62,000 nt of DNA from Lingula anatina (lineage: Eukaryota > Brachiopoda > Lingulata > Lingulida > Lingulidae): the NCBI RefSeq assembly GCF_001039355.2, contig NW_019773548.1:458618-520617 (forward strand), in the 5' to 3' direction. Position 1 is the first letter of the stretch, and each line of letters opens with the position of its first letter. This document shows, piece after piece, positions 61,070 to 62,000 of this stretch. The position numbers were made by a program, and so were the translations under genes. The notes beneath the pieces are model-generated. The model was not told the origin of the DNA, made no database searches, and saw only the letters and a list, made by a program, of their open reading frames with translations.

Positions 61070-61108
61070 TTATTGTATTGTATTGTATTGTATTGTATTG
61101 TATTGTAT
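61070..61108. repeat. (TGTAT)n microsatellite
   Basis: About seven tandem five-base units. Confidence 0.9.
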
Positions 61109-61217
61109 CAGCATCATTTTCCATGTAAAGTAAAAATCAGTTGATTTTTTGTTCTGAAGTTTGCAAAAGTATGAATCTGCCCAAAATTGTCATCATTTCT
61201 CATTTCCTGGAAGAGAG

Positions 61218-61262
61218 CTGCGTGTGCGTGCGTGCGTGCGTGCGTGTGTGTGTGTGTGTGTT
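61218..61262. repeat. GTGC/GT microsatellite
   Basis: GCGT units followed by GT units and a nearby G-homopolymer. Confidence 0.85.
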
Positions 61263-62000
61263 TATGGCGGGGGGGGGGGGTATAACTATGCAGAGGTGTT
61301 TAAAGTGACTATCCGAAGAAAAAACTACAATCATACAGAAAACTGAGCAGTTAGTACGTTGTATAATCATCAAAGGCAAATAATATAGACGACACACAGA
61401 GAACTCCGACATAGCTTTTCCTACTGGTATATAGAGATGTGTACAGTCAGTGAATGTTATGCATGTAGGGTTCTGTGTAAGGTTTAGTTTTCTATCGTTT
61501 CTCACGCCCTTTGAAATCCCCTTTCATGTCAACATACGAAAGAATCACAGGCAAAATATCGAAGATCGAATCGTAACTCCGACCTCCGCAGATTTTTCCC
61601 CGACTCTAGATATTCCACAGGCTTCTACTTCTCGGCACTTTCCCCGAGTATATTTTTAAGGAACCTTTAATAAAAAAATGCTCTGCGGAAACTTGTACCT
61701 CGTCTTTAGAAATGTCAGGTACTTGTCAGAGTGGAAAACAATTTGTCTAAATCGGGCTTTTGTGTCATCTTGGAGAGTAAACTCCCCGTATCCCAAAGAG
61801 TAAACACAGGGGAAGGCAGATAACCGGCTGTGGGCCCAATTGCCACCGCCATACGTGTCATCTCCCAAGTAGCTGGCAATATCTCACCGAAAACGCCACA
61901 ATATTAGATAATGGTGTGTATTGACTATATCGACCGTAAGTGGTGTTCCGTGCCCCAACCGATCACACAGGACCAACTTAATCAAAGTTTAGCACGCAGT

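Larger units (their letters stand above)
58501..62000. other. Region upstream of LRIG, no gene recognised
   Basis: AT-rich sequence with GA repeats (60945-60970), (TGTAT)n (61070-61108) and a GTGC/GT microsatellite (61218-61262). No exon with family resemblance is seen on either strand. Confidence 0.5.

Overview
The window looks like draft-assembly DNA from a highly heterozygous marine invertebrate. It is AT-rich, has spliced genes with canonical GT-AG introns, is rich in microsatellites, and carries many small transposon relics. The gene content (an LRIG receptor, a Roc-COR protein ending in a CARD, and a secreted protein with a somatomedin-B-like domain and a KYCA.CNG motif of the kind I associate with lophotrochozoan Mth-like receptor ectodomains) fits a lophotrochozoan such as a mollusc, annelid or brachiopod. 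A lancelet is not excluded. All genes found lie on the minus strand.

Layout. Bases 1-16311 hold two near-identical copies (A, 1353-8580; B, 8916-16311) of one locus: a three-exon gene for a secreted or anchored protein with a mucin-like stalk, an SMB-like module and a Cys-rich ectodomain. Its introns and flanks contain a 5'-truncated LINE, MITEs and retroelement integrase relics. Copy A has a 100-nt deletion and a 1-nt deletion in exon 1. Copy B is intact there but loses the last residues at the edge of the duplicated block. Bases 18374-23347 encode an LRR-Roc-COR protein (MFHAS1/ROCO type) whose downstream, phase-matched exons add a CARD and a further CARD-like half: a candidate innate-immune or cell-death signalling protein. 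Bases 26137-58178 carry the 5' two-thirds of an LRIG gene: signal peptide and LRRNT, about 15 LRRs over 11 exons, and the second half of Ig1. LRRCT, the first half of Ig1, the later Ig domains, the TM segment and the tail are missing, apparently lost in assembly gaps.

Assembly structure. Isolated single Ns (8581, 23496, 25542, 36871, 38260, 40111, 45143) mark contig joins. At five or six of the seven, the sequence on one side is repeated on the other, so the 'duplications' (SMB locus A/B; 23497-25541 against about 26800-28680; 40112-45113 against 45144-50942; 36771-36870 against 36872-36973) are best read as uncollapsed haplotypes or unmerged contig ends. Taken literally they would give the LRIG model duplicated LRR exons. 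They also serve as natural allele pairs: several MITE insertions have a precise empty site in the other copy.

The most interesting biology is the LRR-Roc-COR-CARD gene, with its near-identical 138-bp LRR units and a duplicated exon end that could act as a poison exon. Next are a tandem repeat with a hammerhead-like core (8582-8879) and a perfect 16-bp hairpin insertion with 8-bp direct repeats (14463-14510). No RNA genes or CRISPR arrays could be supported.
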